A stretch of 64,000 nt of DNA from WHSW01 sp963742205 (lineage in GTDB: Bacteria > Actinomycetota > Thermoleophilia > Solirubrobacterales > 70-9). Each line of letters opens with the position of its first letter. The first letter of the stretch is position 1. The notes under the pieces are model-generated. The model searched no databases. It worked only from the letters and a program-made list of their open reading frames with translations, and had not been told where the DNA came from. Made by a program: the position numbers and the translations under genes. Positions 33,266 to 41,542 of the stretch are shown in pieces. The stretch spans positions 124,001 to 188,000 of the forward strand of contig CAVUKZ010000007.1 of assembly GCA_963742205.1 (NCBI GenBank), in the 5' to 3' direction.

Positions 33266-33306
33266 TCATGTGGCTGATCGTCTTCACGGCCGTCTACATC
33301 CTTTAG
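33266..33306 (+). repeat. Right 41-bp direct repeat (copy of ctaE 3' end)
   Basis: Matches 31011-31051 at 40 of 41 positions. This is probably the original chromosomal 3' end of ctaE, displaced by the insert; the sequence after it leads within 50 bp into the USP-like gene at 33354. Confidence 0.8.
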
Positions 33307-33353
33307 CCGCCCAGAGGCGTACCCTCAAATAGAGGCGACGCGAGGAGGCGGCG

Positions 33354-34022
33354 ATGCACAACCCGCTCCGTTCAGAGGCTGAGATGTTCCGGCTGGTGGT
33401 GATCGTCGGGATCGCCCTGGTGCCCGTGTTCGTGCTCGGATTGGCCGCCGGCCCGGGCTGGGCCGCCGGGCTGCTCGTGATCGAAATCGCGGGCGGCGCG
33501 TACTGGATCTGGCGCAGCAGTCGCGGCGCCGAGCCCCACACGGCGGTGGTCGCCGCCGACGACGACGGCGTCTACAGGCTGCTCGTGGTGGCCAACGAGA
33601 CGGTCGTCGGGCGCGCGCTGCTGAGCGAGATCGAGCGTCGCTGCGACGCGCACCCCCGCAGCGAGATCCTCGTCGTCGTCCCGGCGCTTACCTCCTCGCG
33701 ACTCGAGCACCTCGCCCACGACGTCGACGGCGCGATCGTCGAGGCCCGCGAGCGCCTCGACCGGTCGCTGGCGACGATGCGCGCAGCGGGCCTGAGCGCC
33801 CGCGGCGAGGTCGGCGACCACCACGACCCGAACGTCGCGATCGAGGACGCCCTGCGCGCCTTCGCGGCCGACGAGGTGATCGTCTCCACCCACCCGCCGC
33901 AGCGCTCCAAGTGGCTCGAGCGCGGGGTCGTCGAGCGGGCGCGCAAGGAGATCCCGCTCCCGGTCACGCACGTGGTCGTGGATCTGGAGGCGGAGAGCGC
34001 CGCGCCGGCGCCGTCCGCCTAG
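33354..34022 (+). CDS. Membrane-anchored universal-stress-like protein
   Basis: 222 aa, ATG 33354 after GAGGAGGCGG. Two N-terminal membrane helices (VVIVGIALVPVFVLGLAAGP; AAGLLVIEIAGGAYWIWRSS) precede one USP-like unit. That unit has YRLLVVANETVVGRALLSEI, DPNVAIEDALRAFAADEVIV, STHPPQRSKWLERGVVERAR and LPVTHVVVD. The last motifs match both halves of the protein at 29505. Before the island inserted, this gene would have followed ctaE directly, so it probably belongs to the oxidase operon. Confidence 0.65.
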   Translation: MHNPLRSEAEMFRLVVIVGIALVPVFVLGLAAGPGWAAGLLVIEIAGGAYWIWRSSRGAEPHTAVVAADDDGVYRLLVVANETVVGRALLSEIERRCDAHPRSEILVVVPALTSSRLEHLAHDVDGAIVEARERLDRSLATMRAAGLSARGEVGDHHDPNVAIEDALRAFAADEVIVSTHPPQRSKWLERGVVERARKEIPLPVTHVVVDLEAESAAPAPSA

Positions 34023-34025
34023 GCG

Positions 34026-34751
34026 CTAGCCCCCGCCGCCCCCGCCGCCGGAGCCCGAGCCGACGCTCTGCAGGATGTAGTCGACGAGGCCCTTGAGGTC
34101 CTCCGGCGAGAGGTCCTGCCCGAATGTCTGCGGCATCACGTTCGGCTGGAAGCCGGGCGTGATCTCGGCGTTCGGGTCGACGATCGCCTTCTCGATGAAG
34201 GCCGAGTCCTTGCCGGGGAGCACCTCGTCGAGGTTCGGGCCCACGGTCGCCGTGGTGCCGGCCTTGGCGAGGGTGTGGCAGATGCCGCACTTCTGGGCGA
34301 AGAGGTCGGCCGGCGCCAGCTGCGGCGCCTTCGCGCCGGGCACCCCGGCCACGCTGGCGACGTAGGTCGCCACGTCCTCGGCGTCCTGGCCGGTGACGAT
34401 CTCGGCGGGCATGTAGACGCGGTCGTAGTTCTGCGCGCCCTTCTCGATGAAGCGGGGGGATTCGATCTGGGTCTGGACCACGCCCTCGATCGTGTCGTTG
34501 TCCATCCCGTCGGTGCGCGCCTGGGCGAAGGCGGCGTCGAGGTTCGGCCCGACCGTGGCGCTGGTGCCCGCCTGGGCGAGCGTGTGGCAGGTGCCGCACT
34601 TCGACGTGAACAGGGCGCGGCCGCGCTCGACGTCGGCGTTTTCGCTCGTGTCGCACCCGGCCAGCACGACCGCGCCGATCAGGGCGACGGCGACCATGCC
34701 CAGGCGAGGGACAGCGATCCGCTGGCGACTGCGGGCGAGAGCTCGGCGCAC
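34026..34751 (-). CDS. Diheme c-type cytochrome lipoprotein
   Basis: 241 aa. Signal sequence with lipobox VVLAGC, then two cytochrome c domains with heme sites CGTCHTLA (about residue 52) and CGICHTLA (about residue 157). Each is followed by VGPNLD and a distal Met in the motifs VYMPAEIV and NVMPQTF. The C-terminus is Gly/Ser-rich. Likely membrane-bound electron carrier to the oxidase. Tail-to-tail with the USP-like gene; divergent from the CBS gene. Confidence 0.92.
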   Translation of the reverse strand: MRRALARSRQRIAVPRLGMVAVALIGAVVLAGCDTSENADVERGRALFTSKCGTCHTLAQAGTSATVGPNLDAAFAQARTDGMDNDTIEGVVQTQIESPRFIEKGAQNYDRVYMPAEIVTGQDAEDVATYVASVAGVPGAKAPQLAPADLFAQKCGICHTLAKAGTTATVGPNLDEVLPGKDSAFIEKAIVDPNAEITPGFQPNVMPQTFGQDLSPEDLKGLVDYILQSVGSGSGGGGGGG

Positions 34752-34873
34752 CGGCGAATCCTATCTGTCCGGCGGGCGCGTCCGGGCACCGCGGCGGAGC
34801 GCGACTCCGCCCATCGCGTTAGGGTTCAAGCGGATCTGCACTAGCGGTTTGAGAGCGAGGGAAGTCGGGGCAG

Positions 34874-35293
34874 ATGGAAGTTCGATCCGGGATGTCGAAG
34901 GTGGTCCTGACCGTGGGGCCGGGGCACACGCTGCGCGAGGCGGCGCGGATGATGAGCGAGAAGGCCGTCGGCGCCGCGGTGGTGATCGACGAGGACGCGG
35001 GCGGCCCCGGAGTCGTCTCCGAGCGCGACATCCTGATCTCGATCGGCCGCGGTGAGGATCCCGACGCCGAGCGCGTCGGCGACCACATGACCGACACCGT
35101 GATCTCCGCCGCGCCGGACTGGAGCCTCGAGCGCGCGGCCGTGGAGATGGCCCGGCGCCACATCCGCCACCTGGTCGTGGTCGAGGACGGCGCGCTGGTC
35201 GGCATGCTCTCGATGCGCGACATCGTCCGCGTCTGGACCTCCGAGGGCGCCACCTCGAGCACGATCTCGCCCGAGGCCGAGCAGGCCGCCTGA
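34874..35293 (+). CDS. CBS-domain pair protein
   Basis: 139 aa. Two CBS repeats: TLREAARMMSEKAVGAAVVI...PGVVSERDILISI and SLERAAVEMARRHIRHLVVV...LVGMLSMRDIVRVW. CBS pairs bind adenosyl nucleotides (AMP, ATP, SAM, c-di-AMP in some cases) and act as sensors. A stand-alone protein without effector domain. It sits in a 120-bp divergent gap with the cytochrome gene, so co-regulation is possible. Confidence 0.88.
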   Translation: MEVRSGMSKVVLTVGPGHTLREAARMMSEKAVGAAVVIDEDAGGPGVVSERDILISIGRGEDPDAERVGDHMTDTVISAAPDWSLERAAVEMARRHIRHLVVVEDGALVGMLSMRDIVRVWTSEGATSSTISPEAEQAA

Positions 35294-35330
35294 GGGCTCG
35301 CTACCCGAGCCGACTCGTGCGGCGCGCCGC

Positions 35331-35609
35331 CTACGGGTCGCGCTTCGGGCGGGCCAGCGGGACCGCGGGGAGGACGGACGTCGCGACGCGCTGCTTGCGC
35401 GGCAGGCGGTTGTAGTCGGCGCGGGCGTCCTTGATCCATGCCCGGAGCGCGAACAGGGCCACGATCGCGCCGGCGACCCCGTACGGCCACCAGGTGAAGA
35501 TCGAGGTGAGCACCGCGGCGAGCCCGAGGGCGATCAGCGCCGGCTGCCACGAGGGCGCCGGGACGTAGACGAGCTCGAGCGGCTCTCCGTTGCGGCGTTC
35601 GTCGGCCAT
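35331..35609 (-). CDS. Small membrane protein of the oxidase cluster
   Basis: 92 aa with two membrane helices (PALIALGLAAVLTSIFTWWP; GVAGAIVALFALRAWIKDA) and a basic C-terminus. It starts directly after the stop of the 36-aa gene and ends the ctaC2-ctaD2-ctaA-ctaB operon. Size, topology and position suggest a subunit IV-like component, but no family signature is visible. Confidence 0.65.
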   Translation of the reverse strand: MADERRNGEPLELVYVPAPSWQPALIALGLAAVLTSIFTWWPYGVAGAIVALFALRAWIKDARADYNRLPRKQRVATSVLPAVPLARPKRDP

Positions 35610-35720
35610 CTAACCGATGTAGATGATCGCGGCGAAGAAGGTCAGCGCGAACACGGCGAGCGCGATCGACGCGGCGAGCAGTCCGGCTCCGAGGTTGGAT
35701 GTGGCGCGATCGCGGTCCAT
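35610..35720 (-). CDS. 36-residue single-helix membrane protein
   Basis: Reads MDRDRATSNLGAGLLAASIA then LAVFALTFFAAIIYIG, one membrane helix. No gap to the 92-aa gene (stop 35610-35612, next start 35607-35609) and 15 bp after the ctaB stop. Small one-helix subunits are common in heme-copper oxidases. Easily missed by gene callers because of its length. Confidence 0.6.
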   Translation of the reverse strand: MDRDRATSNLGAGLLAASIALAVFALTFFAAIIYIG

Positions 35721-35735
35721 CAGGCGGGTTTCTTA

Positions 35736-36648
35736 TCAGAGGAGGGCGTCGACGGCCATCGCGCAGAACAGCAGGGCCAGGTAGGCGAGCGAGGACAGGT
35801 AGAGCCGCAGGGCGGCGGCGCGGGCCGGATGGCGGAGCAGGCGCACGGCCAGGCCGACGAACCCGACGCCCGAGCACGAGCGCCGCGATGCCGTACACGG
35901 CGCCCAGGAAGCCGGTGGCGACGGGGGCGAGCGTGAAGGCCACGAGGATGACCGCGTAGACGACGATCTGCCGGCGGGTGGCGTTCTCGCCCTTGACCAC
36001 GGGGAGCATCGGCACGCCGGTGCGCGCGTAGTCGTCCTTGATCAGCAGCGAGAGCGCCCAGAAGTGCGGCGGCGTCCAGAGGAAGACGATCCCGAACGGC
36101 CAGAGGGCCTCGGGCGCGAGGCCGCCGGTCGCCGCGGCCCAGCCGACGAGCGGCGGGACCGCGCCGGCGGCACCGCCGATGACGATGTTCTGCGGCGTCA
36201 GCGGCTTGAGCCAGATCGTGTAGATGAAGACGTAGCCGAGCAGCCCGGCGAGCGCCAGGGCGGCCGCCAGGGCGTTCACGGTGACCGCCAGCTGAATCGT
36301 CGCGAGGGTGCCGAGTGCGATCCCGAAGACCAGCCCGTGCAGGGGCTCGATCCGGCCGGAGACGAGCGGGCGCCCGCGGGTGCGCACCATGCGCGCGTCG
36401 CGGTCGCGTTCGATGTAGTGGTTGATCGCCCCGGCGCCGCCCGCGGCCAGGTAGCCGCCGAGCATCGTCCAGAGCAGGGTCGAGATCGGCGGGAAGCCGC
36501 GATCGGCGACGATCATCGTCGCCACCGTGGTCAGCAGGAGCAGCGAGATGATCCGCGGCTTGGTGAGCACGATGTAGTCGCGCACGACCGCCCCGAGCGA
36601 GCGCTCGCGGGCGAGGGCGATCGGGGTGGTTGTCGTGGCGCTCTCCAT
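35736..36648 (-). CDS. ctaB: Protoheme IX farnesyltransferase; +1 frameshift near the C-terminus
   Basis: UbiA-type prenyltransferase making heme O from heme B. ATG 36648 (one-base overlap with the ctaA stop). Motifs: DYIVLTKPRIISLLLLTTVA, the Asp-rich NHYIERDRDARMVRTRGRPL, and the second Asp site in LWTPPHFWALSLLIKDDYAR. At about 35868 the frame slips (CTCGGGCGTCGGG). Removing one base restores VLGVGFVGLAVRLL and the end MAVDALL, about 303 aa. The last helices only are affected. Confidence 0.93.
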
Positions 36649-37677
36649 CACGCCGGCGCGGCTCCCGTCGCCTGCGGCTGCGCGACCCGCTCGGTGGCGG
36701 CGGCGGAGGCCGGCATCAACGTCGCGGTCGCGTAGACGACCGTGGCCCACAGCGTCGTCCCCAGGGCCAGGTGACCGATGATCAGCCCGGCGTGCTTGCC
36801 GGCCCAGACGTTGATCGCCCCGAGCGCGATCTGGGCGACGAGCACCAGGGGCGCGATCCAGAAACGCGCGGCTCTGGCCCCGGCGTCGCAGGGCGAGCGC
36901 GGCGAGCGCGATCACCGAGATCGCGGTCAGGTACATGAAGGCGCGGTGGGCCAGCTGGATGTCGGCGAGCCGCGACTGGCCAAACGACAGCGCGCCCTGG
37001 CCGTTGCAGCCGGGGAACTGGTTGGTGCTCCAGCCGGTCCCGCAGGCCTCGTGCGCGCCCACCAGCGGCTGGTTGCTGGTGCCGTGGTACTCGGTCCCGG
37101 CGACGTAGCCGCCGGCGACGATCGTCGCCAGCACGAGCCCGCAGGTGACGAGCCCGAGGGGGCGCAGTCCGCGCACGGATTCGGTCGGCGGGGGCGCGGT
37201 CTGTTCGGCGCCGCGCCGGAGCACGAAGAGCAGTCCCAGGAGCAGCATCGCGGCCCCGAGGTGGGCGGCGACGAGCTCGTCCTCGAGCCCGTGCTCGACC
37301 GTGAGCCCGCCGAGCGCCGCCTGGGCCAGGACGAGGACGATCCCGCCGATCGTGCCGCGGACCAGCAACCGGTGCGGGCGCAGCCGCCGCCAGGCGCGCC
37401 AGGCCAGCAGGGCGATCAGCACCGTGACCACGGTCGCCGCCACCCGATGGCTGAACTCGACCACCGATTCGGCCGAGTCGGCGGGGAGCACGCCGCCCTC
37501 GCAGAGCGGCCACCCGTGCGTGCCGCTGCCGGCGGCGCCGCAGCCGAGGCCCGAGTCGCTGACACGGACGATGCCGCCGATCAGGATCAGCGCGAAGGTG
37601 GCGGCGATGGTGAGTGTGACGAGGCGACGAAACCGGGCGAGCTCCGCCACATCGCCACGAGCGGCGACTGCACTCAT
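36648..37677 (-). CDS. ctaA: Heme A synthase (COX15/CtaA); +1 frameshift
   Basis: Converts heme O to heme A. Eight-helix protein with SDSGLGCGAAGSGTHGWPLC, the heme-binding histidines in EFSHRVAA, VAAHLGAAML, LAHRAFMYL and IIGHLALGTTLW, and an extracytoplasmic Cys pair CGTGWSTNQFPGC. The frame breaks at about 36880 (CGCCGGGGCC); dropping one G gives RAARFWIAPLVLVAQIALGA and the normal C-terminus, about 342 aa. Six bases after ctaD2, overlapping ctaB. Confidence 0.94.
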
Positions 37678-37682
37678 CGACT

Positions 37683-39489
37683 TCAGGCTACCGAGGAGCT
37701 TTCGCCGTCGTCGGAGTCCGGGCCGCGCTCGGGACCGGGCTCCGAGCTCGGCGGTGGCGCCTCGGGCTCGGGCTCAGACGGCGGCGGCCCGGCGACCGGC
37801 TCGAGCGGCGGCGGGGCCTCGAACGCCCGCTCGCGCCGCACGATCGATTCGCGGATGTCGTGCAGCGGCTCGGGGCTGCGCACGTCCGGGACCGCGTCGA
37901 AGTTGTGCGCGGGCGGCGGCGAGAGCGCGTACCACTCGAGCGTCGTCCCGCCCCACGGGTCGTGGCCGCGCGCGGGCAGCCCGCCGTGCCAGCTGTAGGC
38001 GGCGTTGCCGAGCTCGACGAGGATCCCGATCACGAGGATGAAGGCGCCGATCGAGGCGACCAGGTTGTACCCGTCGAGGCCCGTGTCCTCGTAGAACTTG
38101 AACACGTCAACGGGCTGGCCGACGAGGCCGGCGAAGAACATCGGGATGACGTAGAGGTGGACCCCGATCGTCATCAGCACGAGCGCGACCTTGCCGACGC
38201 CCTCGCCGAGCAGCCGCCCGCCGAGCTTCGGGAACCAGTAGTGCAGCGCGGCGAAGCCGCCCATGACGCCGCCCCCGATGAGCACGTAGAGCGTGTCGCC
38301 CTGGCTCGCCGTGGTGAAGTCGAGCGCCCAGCCGACCGGGATCACCGAGTACATGAACTCGCCCGCGAGCCCGCACGCCATGGTCGAGATCGCGAGCAGG
38401 GCGTACCAGGTCGCCGCCCGCAGCTCGAGCGAGCCGCCCCAGATCGTCGCCACCCAGGTGTAGATCAGGGTGCCGATGGGGACGGCGAGGGCGAGCGCGA
38501 AGGCCATCGCCGCGATCGTCCAGCCCTCGTTCAGGGGCGCGATGTACATGTTCTGCATCCAGGCGAGCAGGCCGAGGACGGCGATCGCGACCAGCGAGGT
38601 CGAGACCGCGCGGCGGCTGAACAGCGGCTTGCGGGCGAACGTCGGGAGGATCTCGGAGATCGCACCGGCGGCCGCCAGGATGACGATCAGGTAGCGTCCC
38701 GGTGAAGAAGATGTAGGAGAGGTGCTGGTAGAGCAGCGGCGCCCCGCCGTCACCCGACTCGAAGAAGATCCCGTTGAAGCGCCGGTCGATCTCCAGCATC
38801 ACCAGGGCCGCGAGCATGATCGGCCCGATGATCATCAGCACGTAGCTGACAACGGTCGTGGCCCAGGCGAACGGGGGCATCCGCCGCCAGGCGAGTCCGG
38901 GCGCGCGCATCCGGCGCAGGGTCACGGTCATGTTGATCGCCCAGCAGATGAAGCCGAGGCAGGCGAGCGCGGTGCCGACGATCCAGGCGTCGGCGCCGTT
39001 CGAGGGCGTGAACACGAGGTCGTCGGACAGCGGCGCCAGGGCCGTCGAGCCGGTCTCCGGCGCGCTGTAGAGGAAGCTCGCGTAGAGGGTCAGCGCGCCG
39101 GCGCCGTAGAGCCAGTACGAGAACTGGTGCAGGCGCGGCAGGGCGACGCCGCGGGCGCCGATCTGCAGCGGCACGATGTAGCTCATCAGCCCGAGCGCCA
39201 GCGGCAGGCAGGCGAAGACGACGAACGTGACCACCGACGCGCTCATCAACCGGTTGAAGATCTCGGGCTTGATCAGGTCGTTCTCCGGCACGATCAACTG
39301 CAGCCGCATCAGCGCGAACTCGGTCGCCGCGAGCGCCAGCAGGGTGAGCGCGGTGGCGATGAACAGCAGCGCGACGGTCTTGTGGTCGGCGCTGGTCGCG
39401 CGCTCGATCCACGCCTGACGCGGCTTGCGCAGCTCGCGGGTAACGATCTCGGGCCGCGTGCCGGCGGCCGTGCGCGGCGGGGCGCTCAT
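37683..39489 (-). CDS. Oxidase subunit I paralogue lacking all heme/CuB ligands; +1 frameshift
   Basis: About 601 aa after removing one base at about 38698. Clearly homologous to CtaD along its length (SYIVPLQIGARGVALPRLHQ; LPTFARKPLFSRRAV; LHYWFPKLGG). Every metal ligand is gone: helix II STHAAL is SASVV, helix VI YSHPAVY is FTG.RY, helix VII WAHHMF is WMQNMY, and helix X AHIHF is GDTLY. So no heme a, heme a3 or CuB can bind in the normal way. A Pro/Glu-rich tail of about 60 residues follows. The frame is otherwise clean, arguing for selection. It overlaps ctaC2 by ATGA. Function unknown; perhaps a structural or proton-path partner. Confidence 0.85.
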
Positions 39490-40415
39490 TGGCCGCCCTC
39501 CGGGGGCGCGGACGTGCCGGACGCCTTCTGGTCCTCGGAGATGATCCCCTGCGCCGCGGTGAGGTCCTTCTGCAGCTGCTCGAGGTACGCGGTGTACTCG
39601 GGCACCGTGACCACGCGGATCCAGGCCCTCATCGCCGGGAAGCTGGTGCCGCTGAAGATCGTCGAGCGGCCCGCGTAACGGCCGACCTCGTCCGCCTTGA
39701 ACCAGGTCTGCGTCGTCTTGCCGGGCGTCGCCTGGACCTGGCCGCCGAGCTGCGGGACCCACCAGCTGTGCAGGACGTCGGTCGAGGTGATGTTGAGGAC
39801 GACCGGGGTGTCGACCGGGACCACGAGCTCACCGTAGGTGAACGTGCGGTGCCCGGGCGTCCCGCCGGGATACTCAAAGCGCCACAGCCACTGCTGCGCG
39901 ATCGCGTCGATCTGCAGCGGGCTCGTCTGGGTCGGCTCCTGGCCGCTGATCGGCTCCTGGCCGCTCGCCGACTCCGTCTCCTCGGTGATCGAAAGCGGCG
40001 GCAACCCCTTGACCCCGACCTGCGCCGTCGGCGCGGCCGTCAGGCCGTTCGGCCCTGCCTGCTCGATCTGCCGGGCGTCGTTGGACCGCACGATCCCGTA
40101 GACGAACACGGCCAGAGCGAGCACCGCGAGCCCGCCGACCAGCGGGCGCAGGGCGCCGCGGCCGGCGACGACCTGAATCGGCTCGCGCCCGCGCCGCTCG
40201 CGGAAGCGCAGCACGGCCACGATCAGCGCCGCGTTGATGACGGCGATCAGCACCAGGATGACCACGAACATGACCCAGTAGGTCGAGTGGATCGTGTCCG
40301 CGTTGGGCGAGTGCGGGTCCGGGGGCGAGAGCGGGATCGCGTGCGCCGGCGCCGCCGCGAAAGCGAGCGTCAGCAGGGCAGCGAGGGCGGCGAGCGAGAT
40401 CGTTCGTCGGCTCAA
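39486..40415 (-). CDS. Oxidase subunit II paralogue with degenerate CuA site
   Basis: 309 aa. Signal peptide (LAALAALLTLAFAAAPAHA), two membrane helices, and a cupredoxin domain with VLHSWWVPQLGG. Aligned without gaps to CtaC, CTELCGTGHATM becomes STIFSGTSFPAM: both CuA cysteines are Ser, the His is Phe, and only the first His and the Met remain. Binuclear CuA cannot form. The linker has a small repeat SGQEPISGQEP. Its partner is the ligand-less subunit I that starts on its stop codon. Divergent from the PAP2 gene. Confidence 0.88.
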   Translation of the reverse strand: MSRRTISLAALAALLTLAFAAAPAHAIPLSPPDPHSPNADTIHSTYWVMFVVILVLIAVINAALIVAVLRFRERRGREPIQVVAGRGALRPLVGGLAVLALAVFVYGIVRSNDARQIEQAGPNGLTAAPTAQVGVKGLPPLSITEETESASGQEPISGQEPTQTSPLQIDAIAQQWLWRFEYPGGTPGHRTFTYGELVVPVDTPVVLNITSTDVLHSWWVPQLGGQVQATPGKTTQTWFKADEVGRYAGRSTIFSGTSFPAMRAWIRVVTVPEYTAYLEQLQKDLTAAQGIISEDQKASGTSAPPEGGQ

Positions 40416-40502
40416 GGCGGGCGCATTCTAATCGTCAGGCGGCGCCCGACCGCCCACCGGCGCCCGTTCGCCGCCGGATCCCGGACTTATACTCGCGCCG
40501 CC

Positions 40503-41499
40503 TTGCGACCGCCCCGCTCCTCGCGCCGCTCCCGGCCCGCGCAGCGCGCGGCGATCAGGCTCGCCGCGGGCGCGGCCGTGGCCGCCTCGATCGCGGTCCC
40601 CCTGATCCGCCGCCGGCGCCGGATCCCGGCTCCCGTCACGCTCGCGGCGCTGGCCGGTGGCCCGCTGGCCCTGGCGGTGCTCCAGCCACGGAGCCGGGGC
40701 CGCGACATCGCGCTGTTCACCCTGCAGATGTGGGGCTTCACGATGGCCCACGAGCTTCCCTACGACGACCCGGAGGCGCTGCGCCGGCGGCTGCGCATCC
40801 GCTACCCGATCGTCAGCGACCGGGTGCTCGGGCTCGGCGAGCTGCCCAACGTGCGCCTGCAGCGGGCCTTCAGCCGACCGGGACGCGTGACGCCGCTCGA
40901 CCGCTTCCTCTCCGTCGTCCACTGGGCCTGGTTCATGGAGCCGCACCTCGCGCTCCTGATCGTCCAGACGCGCGACCCCGGGCGCTTCGCTCGCGCGGCG
41001 CGGCAGATGGCCGCCACCTATGACCTCGGCTGCGCGATCTACTTCGCGCTCCCCACCGCGCCGCCGTGGTGGTCGGCCGAGCAGGGGTACATCGAGCCGC
41101 CGGTCGAGCACGTCTCGACGGAGGTCGCGGCCGAGGAGGCGCCGCACGTGCGCCGGATCATGGTCGACGCCGGCGAGCAGGTCTGGCGGCAGGCCTGGCA
41201 GCCGCTGTACGACTCGTTCAACAGCAATCCGTGGGCGGCCATGCCGTCCCTGCACTTCGCCACCTCGCTGATGGCCGCGCTCCACCTCTCCGAGGGCGGG
41301 CAAGCTGGCGGGCGCCGCCGGCTGGGGCTATGCGGGCACCCTGGGATTCGCGCTCATCTACCTGGGCGAGCACTACGTCACGGACCTGATCGCCGGCGCC
41401 GCGCTCGTGGGCCTGATCCGCAGCGGCGAGCCGCTCGCCGAGCCCGTGGTTGAGGCGGTCAACCGGCTGCTACGCCGCCTGGAGGCCATCGCCACCTAA
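40503..41499 (+). CDS. PAP2-superfamily / inositolphosphotransferase-like membrane protein; +1 frameshift
   Basis: About 331 aa from TTG 40503. It has several hydrophobic segments and the PAP2 C-terminal phosphatase motifs MPSLHFATSLMAAL and, after correcting one base at about 41295, ALIYLGEHYVTDLIAG (the His and Asp of motif 3). MWGFTMAHELPYDD and FALPTAPPWW are typical of the inositol-phosphoceramide-synthase-like branch. Likely moves or removes a phosphate head group on lipids. Frame 0 after the slip is nonsense, so the break lies within the last 70 codons. Confidence 0.82.
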
Positions 41500-41542
41500 C
41501 GGCCAACGAATCGACCTTCGCTCCTGCGAGGATTAGTAAGGG

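Larger units (their letters stand above)
31052..33306. mobile_element. 2.25-kb inserted island at the ctaE 3' end
   Basis: Bounded by the 41-bp direct repeats. Inside are a hairpin and a triple 11-bp repeat at the left edge, a 47-aa minus ORF, three tandem SnoaL-like genes, and about 700 bp of eroded sequence. On either side, oxidase/USP-type genes continue (USP-like at 29505 and 33354), which is what is expected if one cluster was interrupted. No integrase or transposase is recognisable inside, so it may be a deletion remnant of a larger integrative element. Inference, well supported by the repeat. Confidence 0.65.

Noticed and set aside
34819..37677. A single 952-residue minus frame covering ctaA, ctaB and beyond
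   Set aside because: It fuses ctaA and ctaB only because of one-base slips; motifs, overlapping start/stop and lengths show two separate genes.
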